This document shows positions 36,213 through 44,940 of a stretch of DNA of 64,000 nt, piece by piece; positions within the stretch are counted from its first letter, which is position 1, and every line of letters begins with the position of its first letter. Origin of the DNA: Muribaculaceae bacterium (GTDB taxonomy: Bacteria; Bacteroidota; Bacteroidia; Bacteroidales; Muribaculaceae); contig JAIDXM010000020.1 of assembly GCA_029058745.1 (NCBI GenBank), positions 1 to 64,000 on the forward strand. The letters are read 5' to 3'. The position numbers and the translations under genes are program-made. The notes below the pieces were generated by a model that saw only the letters and a program-made list of their open reading frames with translations, was not told the DNA's origin and did no database searches.

Positions 36213-36245
36213 AAAAGAAAAAGCCGGAAAATTTATTCCGGCTTT
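36213..36245 (-). terminator. Terminator of bamD-rpoZ, touching the next start codon
   Basis: AAAGCCGGAA (36220-36229) and TTCCGGCTTT (36236-36245) form a 10-bp stem; read leftward the tail is TTTCTTTT, which runs up to the ATG at 36212. It lies 58 bases after the rpoZ stop. Confidence 0.8.
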
Positions 36246-36302
36246 CGGGATTCGTTATGCATTTCTCCTACGTAGAGGAAGGAATGCTGATAAAACATGG
36301 AA

Positions 36303-36638
36303 TCAGTCGTTGAGACGGTCTCTCTCTTTTGCCGGATTGGCGAAATAGAGCTTATGCTCGATATATTCCTGTGTGGCAATCAATGTTGGCTTCGGCAGTT
36401 TCTCATAGAACCTGGAAATCTCAATCTGCTCGCGGTTTTCGGCAACCTCCTCGAGATTGTCGGTAGAGGCGAATTCCTGGAGTTTTTTCTCAAGTTCCTT
36501 TTTCATCTCCACGGCAATCTGGTTGGCGCGTTTTCCTATGATGCAAACGGTCTCATAGACGTTGCCGGTCTGCTCAGCCATCGCGATCATGTCGCGGGTC
36601 ACAGTGTTGAGGGGAGCGTTTGTTTTTTTATAATCCAT
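36303..36638 (-). CDS. rpoZ: RNA polymerase omega subunit (Bacteroidota type)
   Basis: 111 residues. The N-terminus MDYKKTNAPLNTVTRDMIAM, the stretch VYETVCIIGKRANQIAVEMK and the ending LPKPTLIATQEYIEHKLYF follow the Rpb6/omega-like protein found beside bamD in Bacteroidota. Omega helps assemble and stabilise the RNA polymerase beta' subunit. Fifty-nine bases after bamD; a terminator follows. Confidence 0.88.
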   Translation of the reverse strand: MDYKKTNAPLNTVTRDMIAMAEQTGNVYETVCIIGKRANQIAVEMKKELEKKLQEFASTDNLEEVAENREQIEISRFYEKLPKPTLIATQEYIEHKLYFANPAKERDRLND

Positions 36639-36697
36639 GACGGAGAATATATGATTTAGATAAACTTTATTCTTAATGAGAACAACTCAGTCGGGAG

Positions 36698-37501
36698 TTA
36701 TTCCTGCACATGCTTTCGTGCTATTTCGTAAATGTTGTCAGCTTCCTTACGGTTCTTGGAATCCGGATAGTTGTTGATGTATGAGAAGTACTCGTCCACA
36801 ACATCCCTGTATCTGTCAGACTGCCTTTCGTTGACGCTGAGTTTCGCTTCCTGATATTTCGCTTTCAGCACGAGCAACTCAAAGTCTTCCCTATATTTTG
36901 AATAAGGGTATTCTTTAAGGGCATTCTGTGCAGTTATAATCGCAGCCTCATAATTGTTGCCGGTGAAGTTTCCAAGGTTGTAATAGAGCTGAGCGTTCTG
37001 AAGTTCCTTCAGAGTCAGTTTGTCCTGCATCTCGAAAATAGCGTTCTGGGCGATTGTTACACGGTCGCTGTTGGGGAAATAATCGAGAAATCCCTGGAGT
37101 TCTTCGATAGCTTTTATAGTCTGGCTCTGGTCGAGCTGAGGGTCCGGGGAATCGAGGTAGTAACCATAGCCGGAGTAGAAGCGGGCCAGTTCCGCGAATT
37201 TGCCCTTTGGATAGCGGGAATAATATGTTTTGAAATATACTCCCGAGTTGAGATAGTCTTTATTCTCATAATACGACATGGCGAGAAGGAACAATGCTTC
37301 CTCGCCATTAGGCCCGCCGCGCAGGGGGGTGTAGATGGTCTCCAGAACTGTTGCGGCCTGGGTGAATTTTCTGTCGTCGAAAGCGCGTTTGGCAAAGTCG
37401 AACCTGTAATCGACATCCTTGCTTTTCAGCACTTTGTTGTATTCCCCGCAGGAGCTTAACAGCAGGAGGGCTGGTATGAAATATAAGAATCTACGCATCA
37501 A
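36698..37501 (-). CDS. bamD: Outer-membrane assembly lipoprotein BamD
   Basis: 267 residues. Lipobox LLLLSSC with acylated cysteine near residue 18, then TPR-like helices: RKFTQAATVLETIY, EEALFLLAMSYYENKDYLNS and LARFYSGYGYYLDSPDP mark BamD/YfiO. Part of the BAM complex that folds barrel proteins into the outer membrane, with BamA encoded elsewhere. The start has a consensus -7 box a few bases upstream. Cotranscribed with rpoZ. Confidence 0.93.
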   Translation of the reverse strand: MMRRFLYFIPALLLLSSCGEYNKVLKSKDVDYRFDFAKRAFDDRKFTQAATVLETIYTPLRGGPNGEEALFLLAMSYYENKDYLNSGVYFKTYYSRYPKGKFAELARFYSGYGYYLDSPDPQLDQSQTIKAIEELQGFLDYFPNSDRVTIAQNAIFEMQDKLTLKELQNAQLYYNLGNFTGNNYEAAIITAQNALKEYPYSKYREDFELLVLKAKYQEAKLSVNERQSDRYRDVVDEYFSYINNYPDSKNRKEADNIYEIARKHVQE

Positions 37502-37518
37502 TTTTACGCTTTGAGGTG

Positions 37519-37549
37519 CAAAGTTAATAAAAAATCCTAAAAGATGAAA
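37519..37549 (-). promoter_or_regulatory. bamD promoter
   Basis: On the reverse strand TAACTTTG (37519-37526) with TTTC 19 bases upstream (37546-37549), one mismatch to the -33 TTTG. The predicted leader is about a dozen bases. Confidence 0.6.
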
Positions 37550-37653
37550 AAAAGGGAATGCTTCTTTAGAATTATTAAGAATTTAGCTTCGCTTCATTCC
37601 TCTCCTTATGTTCTTTGGTGGCGGCTGATTGGTGACGTTAGGATTTTTTTCGT

Positions 37654-37661
37654 TAACTTTG
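37654..37661 (+). promoter_or_regulatory. -7 box for the PASTA-rluD operon
   Basis: TAACTTTG, with TTGG 21 bases upstream (37629-37632). As transcription would start near 37667, translation of the PASTA gene cannot begin at the TTG codon at 37629. Confidence 0.55.
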
Positions 37662-37700
37662 GGGCTTGAAAAGTATAATCAGACCGCTGTCTCTCCAGAG

Positions 37701-38486
37701 ATGCCGATTCTCTGTAGGTGGCGGAATCAAAATATCAGAGCATTGAAACAAAAAAGCAACCGCAAACCGGAAGGGGATGGGTTCATATCGCGTCATCCTG
37801 TCCTCGCCAACGTGATAGTGATTGTCATTGTGGCATTCCTTGGCCTTTGGATAGTGTATCTTTCATTGCAGCTTTTCACACGGCATGGAGAGCGTGATGT
37901 AGTTCCGAAAGTCGAGAACATGTCATACACTGAAGCCATAAAGGTTCTTCATGGCAAGGGTTTCCGTATCGACATACGGGATTCCTTGTACAAGGATGAT
38001 GTGAACCCCGGTTATGTCATAGAGCAGTTCCCAAAATCGGGGGCTTCCGTAAAGCCGGGACGAAAGATATTTCTTTATATAAATGCCGTACACCCCAAGG
38101 AGGTTGTCATTGACGATGACAATAATCCGAGGGAGGACGCGTTGAAGAGTTTCTCGTTCCGCCAGGGTATGGCCAGACTTGAGGAACTTGGGTTCAAGGA
38201 TATAAAGGTGATGAAAGTGCTTGGCGACAACGATTGTATCGTGAAGGTCACGGCTAATGGCCGGGTCGTTAAGAAAACCGAAAAGGTGCCGGTGAACGCC
38301 AGAATTGTTGTGGAGGTTTATGACGGACGCCTGGGAGCACTGAGAGATTCTTTGCAGAACGAGGAGTATGTTCGCTATGTCACGGAGGGAGACACTTCAT
38401 TGTCGGATGGTGATGACGAAGTTTTTCCTCAGGAGGACAGTAGAGATGCTGACAATTCCGAGGATGACCCTGTTTTCATTGAATGA
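37701..38486 (+). CDS. PASTA-domain membrane protein
   Basis: 261 residues from the ATG at 37701; the open frame begins earlier (37629), but upstream of the likely promoter. A cytoplasmic basic tail is followed by one membrane helix (VLANVIVIVIVAFLGLWIVY) and three PASTA-like repeats outside the membrane (VPKVENMSYTEAIKVLHGKG; the next two begin near DDNNPRED and at KVTANGRV). There is no kinase domain, unlike in Gram-positive PASTA kinases. Such proteins may bind peptidoglycan; the role here is unknown. The end is acidic (DGDDEVFPQEDSRDADNSED). The stop overlaps the rluD start (ATGA). Confidence 0.82.
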   Translation: MPILCRWRNQNIRALKQKSNRKPEGDGFISRHPVLANVIVIVIVAFLGLWIVYLSLQLFTRHGERDVVPKVENMSYTEAIKVLHGKGFRIDIRDSLYKDDVNPGYVIEQFPKSGASVKPGRKIFLYINAVHPKEVVIDDDNNPREDALKSFSFRQGMARLEELGFKDIKVMKVLGDNDCIVKVTANGRVVKKTEKVPVNARIVVEVYDGRLGALRDSLQNEEYVRYVTEGDTSLSDGDDEVFPQEDSRDADNSEDDPVFIE

Positions 38487-39601
38487 TTGATACACGTCAT
38501 ATGGAATATATCACAAACGAAGTGAATTTGGCGCCCGGAGACGACTCCGGTGCCGTTGAGGTGGAATCCCTGGAAGAACCCTCATATGTGGCGGCAGACG
38601 GACGTGAGATGTATGAGCATTTCCGGTTTGTGGCCGACAAGGGGCAGCAAATGATACGTGTTGACAAGTTTCTTGTCGATAGGATGGAGAAGACATCTCG
38701 CAACAGAATCCAGCAGGCGGCGGATGCCGGATGTGTAATAGTCAACGGGAAGGCGGCAAAATCGAGTTATAAGGTCAAGCCCGGTGATGTCGTGAGCATC
38801 GTCATGGACCGTCCCCGGTATGAATGTGAGATAATAGCGGAAGACATCCCGTTGAAGATTGTATATGAAGATTCTGAACTCCTGGTGGTTGACAAGCCGG
38901 CAGGACTCGTGGTGCATCCGGGACATGGAAACTACAGCGGCACCCTTGTCAATGCCCTGGCATGGCATTTCAAGGACAATCCGGATTATGATGTCAGTGA
39001 TCCAAGACTTGGTCTCGTGCATCGCATAGACAAGGATACGTCGGGCTTGCTTGTGGTGGCTAAGACTCCGGAGGCCAAGACTCATCTCGGGAACCAGTTT
39101 TTCCATAAGACCACGCGCCGCGAATACGTGGCGGTGGTGTGGGGTGATTTCGATTCAGATGCAGGCACTATCACAGGCAACATCGCGAGGAATCCGAAAA
39201 ACAAGCTGCAGATGGCGGTGACGGGCGACCCTGAGGTGGGGAAACATGCGGTGACTCATTTCAGAGTCCTGGAGCGTTTCGGATATGTCACTGTTGTGAA
39301 ATGTGTGCTTGAGACGGGGCGGACACATCAGATAAGGGTACACATGCTCAGTAAGGGGCATCCCTTGTTCAATGATTCCCGATATGGAGGCGACCGTATC
39401 CTGAAAGGCACCACATTTGCGAAATATCGTCAGTTTGTCGAGAATTGCTTCCAGGCATGTCCGCGTCAGGCCCTTCATGCCAGGACACTCGGTTTCGTGC
39501 ATCCCTCCACGGGCAAGGAGATGGATTTTGAGTCGCCGATACCGGAAGACATGGCTTCCCTGATAGAGAAGTGGCGGGCATATCGCTCAAACTCTGTCTA
39601 A
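38483..39601 (+). CDS. rluD: RluD-type 23S rRNA pseudouridine synthase
   Basis: 372 residues from the ATG overlapping the PASTA stop; M7 (38501) is an alternative. S4 RNA-binding domain (about 57-105, IRVDKFLVDRMEKTSRNRIQ and a V-N-G-K-A turn), then the catalytic domain with the aspartate in HRIDKDTSGLLVVAKT, RREYVAVVWG and ETGRTHQIRVHM. Isomerises uridines in helix 69 of 23S rRNA in the best-known members. The N-terminal 50 residues before S4 are an acidic extension. Confidence 0.92.
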   Translation: MIDTRHMEYITNEVNLAPGDDSGAVEVESLEEPSYVAADGREMYEHFRFVADKGQQMIRVDKFLVDRMEKTSRNRIQQAADAGCVIVNGKAAKSSYKVKPGDVVSIVMDRPRYECEIIAEDIPLKIVYEDSELLVVDKPAGLVVHPGHGNYSGTLVNALAWHFKDNPDYDVSDPRLGLVHRIDKDTSGLLVVAKTPEAKTHLGNQFFHKTTRREYVAVVWGDFDSDAGTITGNIARNPKNKLQMAVTGDPEVGKHAVTHFRVLERFGYVTVVKCVLETGRTHQIRVHMLSKGHPLFNDSRYGGDRILKGTTFAKYRQFVENCFQACPRQALHARTLGFVHPSTGKEMDFESPIPEDMASLIEKWRAYRSNSV

Positions 39602-39626
39602 TTGGATTTTTTTATTTCTCCGGATG

Positions 39627-39657
39627 TTTTAATTTCGATAGTTTAGCATTAACTTTG
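39627..39657 (+). promoter_or_regulatory. Promoter of the acyltransferase operon
   Basis: TAACTTTG (39650-39657) with TTTT 19 bases upstream (39627-39630), one mismatch to TTTG. The leader to the ATG at 39714 would be about 50 bases. Confidence 0.6.
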
Positions 39658-39713
39658 CAAACGAGAACGTCTCCCATACCAAGGGGAGAATGAGAAGAAT
39701 AAACTGAAACGTA

Positions 39714-40889
39714 ATGAGTCAACAAGAATATAATTTCAGTGACATCGCTCCATACGATGATTCCGAGTTCCATTCAAGGATGGAGCAATTGGTCAAAGAG
39801 CCGGGCTTCCTTCATGCCGTCAACTACACGATGCCTCCGGAGGATGTGCCGTCTTTGATAGAGGAGCTTCTCAAGATAGAGAACAAGCATGATTTCCAGA
39901 CACGGATAATGTTCCCTTTTCTGGAGATGCTTGCCAAGACCACGACGTCGGGTATAAGTCTGGGGGGTGTGAAATATCTTAACCCGTCTTTGAGCTATAC
40001 CTTTATCACCAATCACCGGGACATTGTCCTTGACGCGTCGTTCCTGAATCTGGCGTTTCTCCGGCGGGGATTCCCGACTTCGGAGGTTGCCATAGGGAAT
40101 AATCTTCTCATCTACGATTGGATTACCGATCTTGTCAGACTTAACAAGAGTTTTATAGTGAAGCGCAATACAGGACTCCGTGAGGGGCTTGAGGCGGCCA
40201 AGAAGCTTTCGGCGTATATTCACTATTGCATACTTGACAAGCATGAGTCGGTATGGATTGCGCAAAGGGAGGGGAGAGCTAAAGACAGCAGCGACCATAC
40301 CCAGGACTCGCTTGTGAAGATGCTCGCGCTTGGCGGTCAAGGCCCTTTTATAGACAAGGTTAAGGAAATCAACCTTATGCCGGTGTGTATATCTTATGAG
40401 TATGATCCCAACGACTATCTAAAGGCTAAGGAGTTCCTGATGAGGAAGCGTAATCCTGACTACAAGAAGTCGCAACGCGATGACCTCTTTTCTATGGAGA
40501 CCGGATTGTTGCAGTTTAAAGGGAAGGTGCATTTCCAGCTCACTCCACGAATAAACAGTAAACTCGAGCAGATTGGCGATTTCAGCGACAATAACCGGGC
40601 TGCCAAGCATGTGGGGTGTCTTATAGACCAGGCGATACACAGAAGCTATGAGATTTTCGACATCAATTATGTGGCGTTCGACCTTCTCCACGACACAGGG
40701 CGATTCGCGCGGAAGTATTCACCTGAGAAGAAGTTCGAGGTGGTGGATTATTTCAATCGCCAGCTCGACAAGGTTGATGTGGAAGACATCACGACGCAAG
40801 AGAGGGAATATATGTGGCAGATGATGCTCACGATGTATTCCAATCCGTTGCGCAACAAACTCCGTTCTCTTCTCGGAGGAATGGAATAA
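39714..40889 (+). CDS. Glycerolipid acyltransferase (PlsB/PlsC-like, LPLAT family)
   Basis: 391 residues, soluble-looking. Acyltransferase motifs in order: ITNHRDIVLDASFL (the NHxxxxD catalytic block), SFIVKRNTGLREGL, and VWIAQREGRAKDSSDHTQ (EGR block), then LMPVCISYEYDP. It should transfer a fatty acyl chain to a glycerolipid or related acceptor; at 391 residues it is longer than plain PlsC and has C-terminal helices. The exact acceptor is not clear. The start of the metallophosphoesterase gene follows after 27 bases. Confidence 0.85.
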   Translation: MSQQEYNFSDIAPYDDSEFHSRMEQLVKEPGFLHAVNYTMPPEDVPSLIEELLKIENKHDFQTRIMFPFLEMLAKTTTSGISLGGVKYLNPSLSYTFITNHRDIVLDASFLNLAFLRRGFPTSEVAIGNNLLIYDWITDLVRLNKSFIVKRNTGLREGLEAAKKLSAYIHYCILDKHESVWIAQREGRAKDSSDHTQDSLVKMLALGGQGPFIDKVKEINLMPVCISYEYDPNDYLKAKEFLMRKRNPDYKKSQRDDLFSMETGLLQFKGKVHFQLTPRINSKLEQIGDFSDNNRAAKHVGCLIDQAIHRSYEIFDINYVAFDLLHDTGRFARKYSPEKKFEVVDYFNRQLDKVDVEDITTQEREYMWQMMLTMYSNPLRNKLRSLLGGME

Positions 40890-40916
40890 TCCATACATGA
40901 CAAAACAGTTTTGAAT

Positions 40917-42152
40917 ATGAGGATTCCTTTGGTACTCGCTCTTGTCTTGATAGCGCTCAGTGTGCTGATTGACATATATATTACCCGTGACGTGAGAAAA
41001 AGCACACGCCGGGATGTATGGTGGAAAGGCTATCTTGTTTCGGCGGTATTATGCTGGATATTCATTATAGTCGTGCTTTGTCTTCCCAAAAGGTCGGAGT
41101 CATCGGGCATTATTCCTGTGATGTGGATGCTCTATTCCTATCTTTCGTTCTATGCGTCTAAGCTGGTTTATGTGGTGGTGTCGCTTGTCGGAAGGCTTTT
41201 GAGAAGAGTCTGCGGATTCCGTGTGAAATGGCATCCCGCGCAGTGGGTTGGATTTTTCGCCGCCTTGGGAGTGCTTGCCATGATGTGGGTGGGGATTGTC
41301 TTCACAAGACGCAATATCGTGGTGAACGACGTGGTTATATCCTCTCCTAAGATACCTGTTGCGTTCAACGGTTACACTATTGCTCAGATAAGCGACCTCC
41401 ATGTCGGGACATGGGGAAACGACACCACTTTCATATCAACGCTGGTGGATTCTGTGAATTCGCTGCATCCGGACCTCATAGTCTTCACCGGAGATATAGT
41501 CAACCGCAAGACTGATGAGCTTGCTCCGTTCAAAGGAGTATTGTCACGGCTAAAGGCAAAAGACGGGGTGCTCTCAATTCTCGGGAATCACGACTATGGC
41601 GATTATGTGGATTGGAGTAGTCCGGACGACCGTACTGCCAACAATCTCCTTCTCGCTCAAAATCAGGCGCAGATGGGGTGGACGCTCATGAACAATGAGC
41701 GCAGGTTTATCTCAAGAGGCAACGACAGTATAATGGTGATTGGAGTGGAGAATTGGGGAGATCCCCCTTTCCCGGTCTATGGAGACCTTGAGAAGGCGTT
41801 GAGTTCTTCTGTTGATTCCATATATCATCAGAACGACCGCCGGTTCAAGATTCTGCTTACCCACAATCCTGAGCATTGGAATCAGATTGTGTCTCACACG
41901 ACGAATATAGACCTTTCTTTGGCTGGCCATACGCATGCAATGCAGATGATGCTTCAGTTCGGCAAATGGAAATGGTCGCCGGCCCGTTATCGCTATGATC
42001 AGTGGGGTGGATTATATGAGAGGCTGAACGATAATGGCCAACTGTCCAGGCTCTATGTAAATATAGGGGCCGGTGAAGTAGGAATGCCGTCGAGACTTCT
42101 GTCGGCATATCCGGAAATAACACTGTTGACATTGAGACATCAAGGAAATTAA
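40917..42152 (+). CDS. Membrane-anchored metallophosphoesterase
   Basis: 411 residues from the ATG at 40917 (a TTG two codons upstream is less likely). Four hydrophobic segments in the first 130 residues, then a calcineurin-like phosphoesterase domain with all metal motifs: QISDLHVGTWG, FTGDIVN, LGNHDYGDY, LLTHNPEHW and LAGHTHAMQM. This layout is that of YkuE/LpxH-like membrane phosphoesterases; the substrate is unknown. Followed after seven bases by the FolK-like gene. Confidence 0.9.
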   Translation: MRIPLVLALVLIALSVLIDIYITRDVRKSTRRDVWWKGYLVSAVLCWIFIIVVLCLPKRSESSGIIPVMWMLYSYLSFYASKLVYVVVSLVGRLLRRVCGFRVKWHPAQWVGFFAALGVLAMMWVGIVFTRRNIVVNDVVISSPKIPVAFNGYTIAQISDLHVGTWGNDTTFISTLVDSVNSLHPDLIVFTGDIVNRKTDELAPFKGVLSRLKAKDGVLSILGNHDYGDYVDWSSPDDRTANNLLLAQNQAQMGWTLMNNERRFISRGNDSIMVIGVENWGDPPFPVYGDLEKALSSSVDSIYHQNDRRFKILLTHNPEHWNQIVSHTTNIDLSLAGHTHAMQMMLQFGKWKWSPARYRYDQWGGLYERLNDNGQLSRLYVNIGAGEVGMPSRLLSAYPEITLLTLRHQGN

Positions 42153-42159
42153 AAACGTT

Positions 42160-42570
42160 ATGGATGGCGTGTTGGTGTTTCTTGGAGTTGGCTCAAACTG
42201 CGGACAAAAGGAGTGTGCCGTGAGGGAGGCCATAGCCTGGCTTGGGAATATACTCCTCGACGCATGCAGTTCTGATGTCTATGAGACTCACCCTGTGGGA
42301 CATGTGGGGGATAATTACATGAATGCTGTAGTCGCGGGTTATTCTAAGGAAACGGTCGAGCAACTGAACAGCAGATGCAAGGCATATGAGCTTACCCATG
42401 GAAGAGATGACGAGGCTCGCCGTCTCAATCGTGTCCCGATTGACATAGACATAGTGGTGGCAGGTGGAAACGTGCTCCGGAAGAGGGATTTCAGCAACTG
42501 CTTTTTTCGGAAAGGTTACGATGAGATACTTTCCGTGATGCCTGTTCAGTATCTTGAGGCTCTGCGATAG
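42160..42570 (+). CDS. folK: FolK-like pterin pyrophosphokinase, shortened at the C-terminus
   Basis: 136 residues against about 160 in typical HPPK. Present: FLGVGSNCGQKE (GxGSN loop), YETHPVGHVGDNYMNAVV, YELTHGRDDEARRLNRVPID and the metal-binding DIDIVVAG. Absent: the L-x-I-P-H-P-R-x-x-x-R-x-F-V-L block that normally follows and supplies catalytic arginines; here the sequence is RKRDFSNCFFRKGYDEILSV. If active, it uses other arginines; it could also be a diverged paralogue, so the symbol is tentative. The last 25 bases overlap the convergent lptG gene. Confidence 0.75.
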   Translation: MDGVLVFLGVGSNCGQKECAVREAIAWLGNILLDACSSDVYETHPVGHVGDNYMNAVVAGYSKETVEQLNSRCKAYELTHGRDDEARRLNRVPIDIDIVVAGGNVLRKRDFSNCFFRKGYDEILSVMPVQYLEALR

Positions 42571-43640
42571 AGATATATTCCGATGCCGAGATAGACGAGG
42601 TTTGGAATCTCCATTGCAATGAATGGGGATGTGAGTCCTGAGATGGCGAAAGAACTTGTCACGGTGGAGAATAGGATATAACTGAAACTCAGGGCAAGTC
42701 CGATGCCGATGTTAAGACCCATGCCCCCTTTGGCTTTACGTGATGACAGCGACATTCCGATAAGTGTGAGAATGAATGCGGCGGCGGTGGCGGCAATCCT
42801 TTTCTCTTTCTCGATTTCAAATGCCTTGATATTCGCCACTCCTCTCTGTTTCTGTTTCTCGATATATTCCGATAGCTGCGGTGTGGTCAGCGTCTCTTGA
42901 TCGTTGACGGAAATCATAAAATCACGCGGTTCAAACGGTATGATTGTGTCGATAGAGCTTCCTTTAGTGATTTTCTCTTTCATACCGTCAAAATCGCGGG
43001 TCATATAATCAGACAGAATCCAATGATACATCCTTGTGGTGTCATATCGGGCGATTGACGCGGTGGTGCGCGACATAAGTTCCTTTCCCTCGAAATGGTC
43101 AAGAGAGAACCTGTAGCCAGTCTTGTTGCTGTTTTCGAAACGCCCGATATATGCCATAACGCCAGGCGCTACCTGCAACTGCACATTGACGTTGCTTTCC
43201 ACCCGCTTGTTTTTCACATATTTGTTTGTATAGGCGATCCGTTTGATATTCGTGGGAGGAATCAGGTAATTGTTGAGTACGAATGTCCCTGCGGCGATAA
43301 TGGCGGCGCCTATCATATATGGCCTCAGAAGTCTGGAGAAACTCACCCCGCTTGAAAGGATGGCGATTATCTCTGAATTTCCGGCCATTTTCGATGTGAA
43401 GAAAATCACGGAGATGAAAACGAAGAGCGGAGACAACTGCAGACCCAGAAATGGGAGAAACGACAAGAAATAGTCGAAGACAGTCTCTCCGATAGGGGCA
43501 TTCAGGAATGCGTCGAGTTTCTCGGTGATGTCAAACATGGCAATCACGGCAAGCATCAGCAGCAACGTGAGCATGAATGTGCCGAGAAACTGTCGGAGAA
43601 TATATCTGTCGAGTATTTGAAGCTTGAATGGATTGGCCAT
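42546..43640 (-). CDS. LptG/LptF family permease
   Basis: 364 residues with six membrane helices: two to three before residue 125 (LGTFMLTLLLMLAVIAMFD; PLFVFISVIFFTS; YMIGAAIIAAGTFVLNNYL), a long periplasmic part, and three near the C-terminus (AATAAAFILTLIGMSLSSRK; IGIGLALSFSYILFSTVTS; LVYLGIGIYLYRR). LDRYILRQFLGTF is the YjgP/YjgQ opening. It forms with LptF and LptB the ABC pump that extracts lipopolysaccharide from the inner membrane. Follows tgt by 24 bases. F and G are not separable by eye. Confidence 0.9.
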   Translation of the reverse strand: MANPFKLQILDRYILRQFLGTFMLTLLLMLAVIAMFDITEKLDAFLNAPIGETVFDYFLSFLPFLGLQLSPLFVFISVIFFTSKMAGNSEIIAILSSGVSFSRLLRPYMIGAAIIAAGTFVLNNYLIPPTNIKRIAYTNKYVKNKRVESNVNVQLQVAPGVMAYIGRFENSNKTGYRFSLDHFEGKELMSRTTASIARYDTTRMYHWILSDYMTRDFDGMKEKITKGSSIDTIIPFEPRDFMISVNDQETLTTPQLSEYIEKQKQRGVANIKAFEIEKEKRIAATAAAFILTLIGMSLSSRKAKGGMGLNIGIGLALSFSYILFSTVTSSFAISGLTSPFIAMEIPNLVYLGIGIYLYRRASRY

Positions 43641-43664
43641 CTGACAGGTGTTTGTTGAAAAGGT

Positions 43665-44795
43665 TTACAGCCTTGTGGTGACACGTTCCACCATATCTGT
43701 TTTCCAGCTTTTGAAATCTCCGGAAATGATGTGCCGGCGAGCTTCTTTCACAAGCCAAAGATAGAACGCGAGATTATGGATTGATGCAATCTGCATGGCG
43801 AGAAGTTCGGAACTTACAAACAGATGGCGGACATATGCCCTGGAATATACCTCGTCAACCCATGCCGCTCCGCCTTCATCGAGAGGGGAGAAGTCGTCAG
43901 CCCATTTCTTGTTTCGCATATTCATGATTCCATTGCGTGTGAATATCATTCCGTTGCGTCCGTTCCGTGTAGGCATTACACAGTCCATCATATCCACACC
44001 TCGGTCAATTGCCTCGAGAATGTTGGCCGGGGTTCCCACCCCCATAAGGTAGCGCGGCTTGTCAGTCGGGAGAATTTCGTTTACCACTTCAATCATGTCG
44101 TACATCTTTTCAGTGGGTTCTCCCACCGCGAGTCCTCCGATAGCGTTTCCGTCGGCACCAAGTCCGGCCACGTGTTTCGCGGCCTCCCTGCGGAGGTCCG
44201 GATACACGCATCCCTGAACGATAGGGAAGTAGGCCTGAGAATATCCGTAAAGTCCCTCGGTTTCCTTATAGCGTTTCCATCCTCTTTCAAGCCAACGCTG
44301 GGTCAGCCCCAGTGACTTTTTCGCATAGTCATAGTCGGAGGTTCCCGGAGGACATTCATCAAGAGCCATCATAATGTCGGCCCCGATTACGCGTTCGATA
44401 TCCACCACACCCTCAGGAGTGAAGAGATGTTTGGAGCCATCTATGTGGCTTCTGAAATATGCCCCCTCTTCCTTTAGTTTACGGTTGGCCGAAAGGGAGA
44501 ATACCTGAAAGCCGCCGGAGTCAGTAAGGATGGGACGGTCCCAGCCATTGAATTTATGAAGGCCTCCTGCCTGACGCAGGATTTCAAGACCTGGACGTAG
44601 ATAAAGATGATAAGTGTTGCCAAGTATTATCTTGGCGTCGATGTCTTCGCGGAGCTCACGGGTATGCACGGCCTTGACACTGCCTACGGTTCCTACCGGC
44701 ATGAATATGGGTGTGGGTATTTTGCCATGGTCGGTGGTGATTTCTCCGGCCCTTGCATTTGAGTCGGGCGATGTTGCCTCTATCTTGAAATCCAT
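43665..44795 (-). CDS. tgt: Queuine tRNA-ribosyltransferase
   Basis: 376 residues from the ATG at 44795 (MDFKIEATSPDSNARAG); the frame is open to 44912 but the consensus promoter lies inside that extension. Exchanges guanine for preQ1 at position 34 of tRNAs with GUN anticodons. Catalytic aspartates in LTDSGGFQVFSL and DCVMPTRNGRNG are intact. The usual zinc-site residues near the C-terminus (CxCxxC-H) are not found: the region reads NMRNKKWADDFSPLDEGGAA, which is typical for Bacteroidota members as far as I recall. First gene of the tgt-lptG pair. Confidence 0.94.
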   Translation of the reverse strand: MDFKIEATSPDSNARAGEITTDHGKIPTPIFMPVGTVGSVKAVHTRELREDIDAKIILGNTYHLYLRPGLEILRQAGGLHKFNGWDRPILTDSGGFQVFSLSANRKLKEEGAYFRSHIDGSKHLFTPEGVVDIERVIGADIMMALDECPPGTSDYDYAKKSLGLTQRWLERGWKRYKETEGLYGYSQAYFPIVQGCVYPDLRREAAKHVAGLGADGNAIGGLAVGEPTEKMYDMIEVVNEILPTDKPRYLMGVGTPANILEAIDRGVDMMDCVMPTRNGRNGMIFTRNGIMNMRNKKWADDFSPLDEGGAAWVDEVYSRAYVRHLFVSSELLAMQIASIHNLAFYLWLVKEARRHIISGDFKSWKTDMVERVTTRL

Positions 44796-44813
44796 AGTCG
44801 TTCTAATTTTATG

Positions 44814-44845
44814 CAAAGTTAGTTCAAACGTCCCGAAAACGCAAA
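44814..44845 (-). promoter_or_regulatory. tgt promoter (TTTG-N20-TAACTTTG)
   Basis: On the reverse strand TTTG (44842-44845) and TAACTTTG (44814-44821) are 20 bases apart, a full consensus. Leader to the ATG at 44795 about 12 bases. Confidence 0.75.
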
Positions 44846-44895
44846 TCCGTGAAAGGAAATGCTCCGCAAACATGTGTGACAGTGATAGGAAGTTT

Positions 44896-44922
44896 GCCCC
44901 GCAGAAAAGCATCCTGCGGGGC
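44896..44922 (-). terminator. Terminator after the GH115 gene
   Basis: GCCCCGCAG (44896-44904) pairs perfectly with CTGCGGGGC (44914-44922) around nine bases, 19 bases beyond the GH115 stop. The T tail is weak. Confidence 0.55.
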
Positions 44923-44940
44923 GATGAAGATGTCTCTTTG

